In this document: positions 13,690 to 14,000 of the stretch, one piece after another
Layout of the letters: the number at the start of each line of letters is the position of its first letter
How positions within the stretch are numbered: position 1 is the stretch's first letter
NCBI GenBank assembly: GCA_002343545.1
Contig: DDRA01000083.1
Coordinates: 1-14,000, forward strand
DNA length: 14,000 nt
Reading direction: 5' to 3'
Source of the DNA: Bacteriovoracaceae bacterium UBA2428
GTDB lineage: Bacteria > Bdellovibrionota > UBA2428
Made by a program: the position numbers and the translations under genes
Notes under the pieces: generated by a model
The model's input: the letters and a program-made list of their open reading frames with translations, nothing else
Databases searched by the model: none
Told to the model about the DNA's origin: nothing

Positions 13690-14000
13690 TCAGACGGAAG
13701 TGGCGGGCTTTTTGTAGACCCAAATACTTGAAAACCAAGCTCTTTCTTGGCCGACTAGCTCAAGCCCCAAGGGCGCCACGAGCTCAGGCAAAGGAGTCTC
13801 AACGTAGGTCCGGTAATAAGGCTCGTGGTAGTTCACCGGGAAGTAATCGAGCGCCCCGTCGAAGGGAGGATGGTCTCCCTTCTGGAGGGAATCCTCGATG
13901 ACGAGCAGGCCACCGGGTTTGAGGACCCGGGTCATCTCGCGCAGGCTCTCGCGGCGTGCGCGCTCCGGCAATTCGTGAAAAAGGTAAATCGAAGTCACGA
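13690..14000 (-). CDS. C-terminal part of a class I SAM methyltransferase (5' end outside window)
   Basis: About 103 visible residues, ending at the TGA at 13690-13692; the frame is open to the right edge. TSIYLFHELP fits motif II of UbiE-like methyltransferases, RVLKPGGLLVIEDSL is the motif III strand and loop, and the rest (DYFPVNYHEPYYRTYV, then GLELVGQERAWFSSIWVYKK) forms the end of the fold, with the final strand. The SAM-binding motif I lies outside the window. The substrate is unknown. A GTG at 13998 is an unlikely start because it falls inside the conserved strand. The 3' end lies 70 bases upstream of the 13619 gene, so cotranscription is possible, though that gene seems to have its own promoter. 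Confidence 0.8.
   Translation of the reverse strand, partial: VTSIYLFHELPERARRESLREMTRVLKPGGLLVIEDSLQKGDHPPFDGALDYFPVNYHEPYYRTYVETPLPELVAPLGLELVGQERAWFSSIWVYKKPATSV

Overview
The window is a GC-rich, gene-dense stretch of a Gram-negative chromosome. The outer membrane is inferred from hldD (lipopolysaccharide heptose synthesis), a probable outer-membrane barrel protein and several exported proteins. Elongation factor G is of the 'spd'/mitochondrial EF-G1 type, known from spirochaetes, planctomycetes and delta-proteobacteria. Together these suggest a relative of the old delta-proteobacteria (for example Bdellovibrionota or Myxococcota). The taxon is an inference; there is no rRNA. I see no tRNA, insertion sequence, prophage or CRISPR array, and no gap between genes exceeds about 260 bases.

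Left part (1-3600): the 3' end of a glycine-rich protein, then a probable outer-membrane protein (+), which converges within 9 bases on a hypothetical membrane-anchored protein (-). Next is a large minus-strand membrane protein with an N-terminal FHA (phosphothreonine-binding) domain.

Middle (3600-6230): a compact minus-strand operon encodes a 54-residue tail-anchored membrane protein, translationally coupled (ATGA overlap) to the first of two small proteins. Both small proteins have the secondary-structure layout of ribosome hibernation factors (HPF/RaiA, S30AE) and share a GFxPS motif. Next to it lie two divergent response regulators without kinases, an OmpR/PhoB-type regulator (-) and a CheY-like single receiver (+). 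The second has a 26-base near-perfect palindrome just before its start codon.

Right-centre (6165-11075): a probable minus-strand operon runs exported protein > ABM-monooxygenase/O-methyltransferase fusion > Methyltransf_32-type methyltransferase (with an apparent 1-base frameshift) > fusA. It ends in a strong intrinsic terminator with a UUCG loop. fusA is thus outside the usual str operon.

Right end (11191-14000): a divergent plus-strand pair, hldD and a YdfG-like short-chain dehydrogenase, followed by a minus-strand exported hypothetical protein and the C-terminal part of a SAM methyltransferase cut by the window edge.

A recurring pattern is that first genes of transcription units (392, 3582, 11191, probably 13619) carry a -10-like hexamer 7-11 bases before the ATG and no Shine-Dalgarno sequence, suggesting leaderless or nearly leaderless mRNAs. 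Several other genes, including internal operon genes, have clear Shine-Dalgarno sequences.
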